A DNA stretch of 6,621 bases from Thermodesulfatator sp. (lineage in GTDB: Bacteria > Desulfobacterota > Dissulfuribacteria > Dissulfuribacterales > QOAL01), in assembly GCA_003978135.1 (NCBI GenBank), contig QOAL01000231.1, forward strand, positions 1 through 6,621, read 5' to 3'. This document shows positions 5,495 through 6,621 of this stretch, piece after piece. The translations under genes were made by a program, and so were the position numbers. The first letter of the stretch is position 1; each line of letters starts with the position of its first letter. Below the pieces are notes generated by a model. The model saw nothing but the letters and a program-made list of their open reading frames with translations. It had not been told where the DNA came from and ran no database searches.

Positions 5495-6334
5495 ATGGCG
5501 AACATTACACCCGTTGATATTAAGGCCAGAAAAAAATCCGGTCCTCCTATTTCCATGCTGACTGCCTATGACTACAGCCTTGCCAGGATGGTTGATTCCT
5601 CTGGAATAGATATAATTCTGGTGGGCGATTCACTCGGTATGGTGATGCTTGGCTATGACTCCACAGTACCGGTAACCATGGAAGAAATGTTGCACCATTG
5701 CAAAGCAGTGTCCAGGGGAGTGACGGACGCTCTCCTGGTAGGTGATATGCCCTTTATGTCCTATCAGGTCAATATGGATAATGCCCTGATGAATGCGTCG
5801 AGATTCTTGAAGGAAGCTGGATGCGATGCAGTAAAGCTCGAGGGCGGCACAGATATGGCTCCTGTAATTGAAAAACTGGTAAGAGCAGGCATCCCTGTTA
5901 TGGGCCATGTTGGCCTGACTCCCCAGACAGCAGCCAGTCTCGGTGGATTCAAGGTCCAGGGCAGGGACATTGAAAGGGCCAGGGGCATCTATGAAGACGC
6001 CCTGGCGGTTGCCAGGGCAGGGGCCTTTTCTGTTGTTCTTGAATGTATACCCTCGGACCTGGCTGAACTCATCACCAAGGATGTGGATATTCCAACTATT
6101 GGGATAGGTGCCGGCCCGCATTGCGACGGTCAGGTCTTGGTGACAAATGACCTGTTAGGGCTTTACGACAAATTCACGCCCAAGTTTGTAAAGAGATACC
6201 TAAACCTGTCGCCTCAAATAAAGGAGGCATTAAGGAGTTTCAAGAAAGAGGTAGAAGCCGGGGATTTCCCCTCTCCCGAAGAGAGTTTTTCTGGAGGAGG
6301 AGAGGCCGTACGGGCTATAAAGTCCCAGGCCTGA
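5495..6334 (+). CDS. panB: 3-methyl-2-oxobutanoate hydroxymethyltransferase (ketopantoate hydroxymethyltransferase)
   Basis: PanB makes ketopantoate from 2-oxoisovalerate and 5,10-methylene-tetrahydrofolate, the first committed step to pantothenate and coenzyme A. It is a cytoplasmic Mg-dependent TIM-barrel enzyme. The 279 residues include MLTAYDYSLA (21-30), VGDSLGMVMLG (43-53, metal ligand D45), VGDMPFMSY (82-90, metal ligand D84), VKLEGG (113-118, E116 as third ligand), GHVGLTPQ (137-144), VLECIP (181-186, E183 expected catalytic), and TIGIGAGPHCDGQVLV (201-216). It is about 15 residues longer than E. coli PanB, with a loose glycine- and serine-rich tail. The ATG at 5495 has a strong GAGGTGA ribosome binding site (5482-5488). 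panC and panD, often adjacent, are not in the window. Only 38 bases separate it from the rnpB T-run, with no clear promoter, so read-through from rnpB is possible. Confidence 0.97.
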   Translation: MANITPVDIKARKKSGPPISMLTAYDYSLARMVDSSGIDIILVGDSLGMVMLGYDSTVPVTMEEMLHHCKAVSRGVTDALLVGDMPFMSYQVNMDNALMNASRFLKEAGCDAVKLEGGTDMAPVIEKLVRAGIPVMGHVGLTPQTAASLGGFKVQGRDIERARGIYEDALAVARAGAFSVVLECIPSDLAELITKDVDIPTIGIGAGPHCDGQVLVTNDLLGLYDKFTPKFVKRYLNLSPQIKEALRSFKKEVEAGDFPSPEESFSGGGEAVRAIKSQA

Positions 6335-6349
6335 GCAGTTTGGGCCTGG
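6325..6349. repeat. Hairpin CCAGGCC/GGCCTGG over the panB stop codon
   Basis: CCAGGCC (6325-6331) pairs perfectly with GGCCTGG (6343-6349) around an 11-base loop that contains the panB TGA. No T-run follows on either strand. It lies between convergent genes and may help end transcription or protect the mRNA end, but it is not a standard intrinsic terminator. Confidence 0.45.
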
Positions 6350-6368
6350 TCAAATACCCGGACGGCAG

Positions 6369-6400
6369 AAAAAAGGAGACGGGCGGGAGGCTCGATCCCC
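6369..6400 (-). terminator. Possible minus-strand terminator of the four-cysteine miniprotein gene
   Basis: Read on the minus strand, GGGGAT (plus 6395-6400) can pair with GTCTCC (plus 6375-6380), six pairs with two wobbles, around a 14-base C-rich loop. Six T residues follow directly (plus 6369-6374). It begins eight bases after the stop codon of the small minus-strand gene. The wide loop and wobbles make it a modest candidate. Confidence 0.4.
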
Positions 6401-6407
6401 GGCGTTC

Positions 6408-6518
6408 TTATTTGGCCTTTGCTTTACCCCTGCGTTTTCCTGCTCTTTCGCATTTTCTCCTGCAATTGTTGCAGATTGCCGGCTGAGTAGGTCTGTTGGG
6501 GTTTTTTAGACAATACAT
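6408..6518 (-). CDS. Small basic four-cysteine protein, function unknown (36 residues)
   Basis: I do not recognise this protein. The minus-strand ORF starts with ATG at 6516-6518 and has AGAGGA (plus 6525-6530) placed six bases upstream, among the best ribosome binding sites in the window. The 36 residues begin MYCLKNPNRPTQP and contain cysteines at 3, 16, 19 and 23 (a CNNC pair plus C23), which could hold one zinc ion. Twelve residues are lysine or arginine and only one is acidic. The tail GKRRGKAKAK looks like a nucleic-acid-binding or ribosome-associated tail. A hairpin with a T-run lies just after the stop. It converges on panB and lies in an otherwise gene-free stretch. The start signal, cysteine spacing and terminator-like end argue for a real gene, but homology was not tested. 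Confidence 0.6.
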   Translation of the reverse strand: MYCLKNPNRPTQPAICNNCRRKCERAGKRRGKAKAK

Positions 6519-6621
6519 AGATTTTCCTCTTTTAGTTTGTGCTTATGTAATTGTCGTAAAAATTGTTTTGTTTAAAATGTTCCAGCAAGAAGTATGCCGT
6601 AATTGATCACAAAAATGGCGG

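Noticed and set aside
6572..6619. Minus-strand open frame with hydrophobic residues (AIFVINYGILLAGTF) ending at a TAA, possibly the C-terminus of a gene beyond the window
   Set aside because: Only 15 codons are visible at the edge, too few to separate from chance.

Overview
The window looks like chromosomal core-gene DNA from a Gram-negative, lipid-A-making bacterium, most likely a member of the Desulfobacterota (the former Deltaproteobacteria). This is inference. It rests on lpxI used in place of lpxH, an oxidoreductase gene set between lpxI and lpxB, the pairing of nif3 with a coiled-coil zinc-ribbon gene, and a class A RNase P RNA. I see no transposase, phage gene or CRISPR array. The base composition looks moderate and even by eye.

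Left part (1-2769): three tightly coupled plus-strand genes of lipid A synthesis. They are the 3' part of lpxI, a Gfo/Idh/MocA-family oxidoreductase (overlapping lpxI by the four bases ATGA), and lpxB (overlapping the oxidoreductase by 11 bases). LpxI makes lipid X, and LpxB joins lipid X to its UDP-precursor to give the disaccharide backbone. The oxidoreductase sits where gnnA sits in bacteria that build lipid A on 2,3-diamino-glucose, so it may be a sugar 3-dehydrogenase.

Middle part (2770-4683): a CAU-anticodon tRNA with its own good sigma70-type promoter, followed by an untranslated stretch that ends in a strong intrinsic terminator only 16 bases before the nif3 start codon. Then come nif3 (dinuclear-metal protein) and a coiled-coil C4 zinc-ribbon protein with a TTG start. 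These two are conserved neighbours in distant bacteria.

Right part (4684-6621): a 395-base non-coding stretch rich in inverted repeats, including one of 144 bases with arms of about 33-39 bases. It leads into rnpB (RNase P RNA), which ends in its long P1 helix plus a T-run. panB (ketopantoate synthesis, coenzyme A pathway) follows 38 bases later. Beyond panB, on the minus strand, there is an unannotated-looking 36-codon gene for a very basic four-cysteine miniprotein, with a good ribosome binding site and a terminator-like hairpin.

The most interesting items are the long inverted repeat before rnpB, the basic four-cysteine miniprotein, the oxidoreductase inside the lipid A operon, and the terminator placed directly before nif3.
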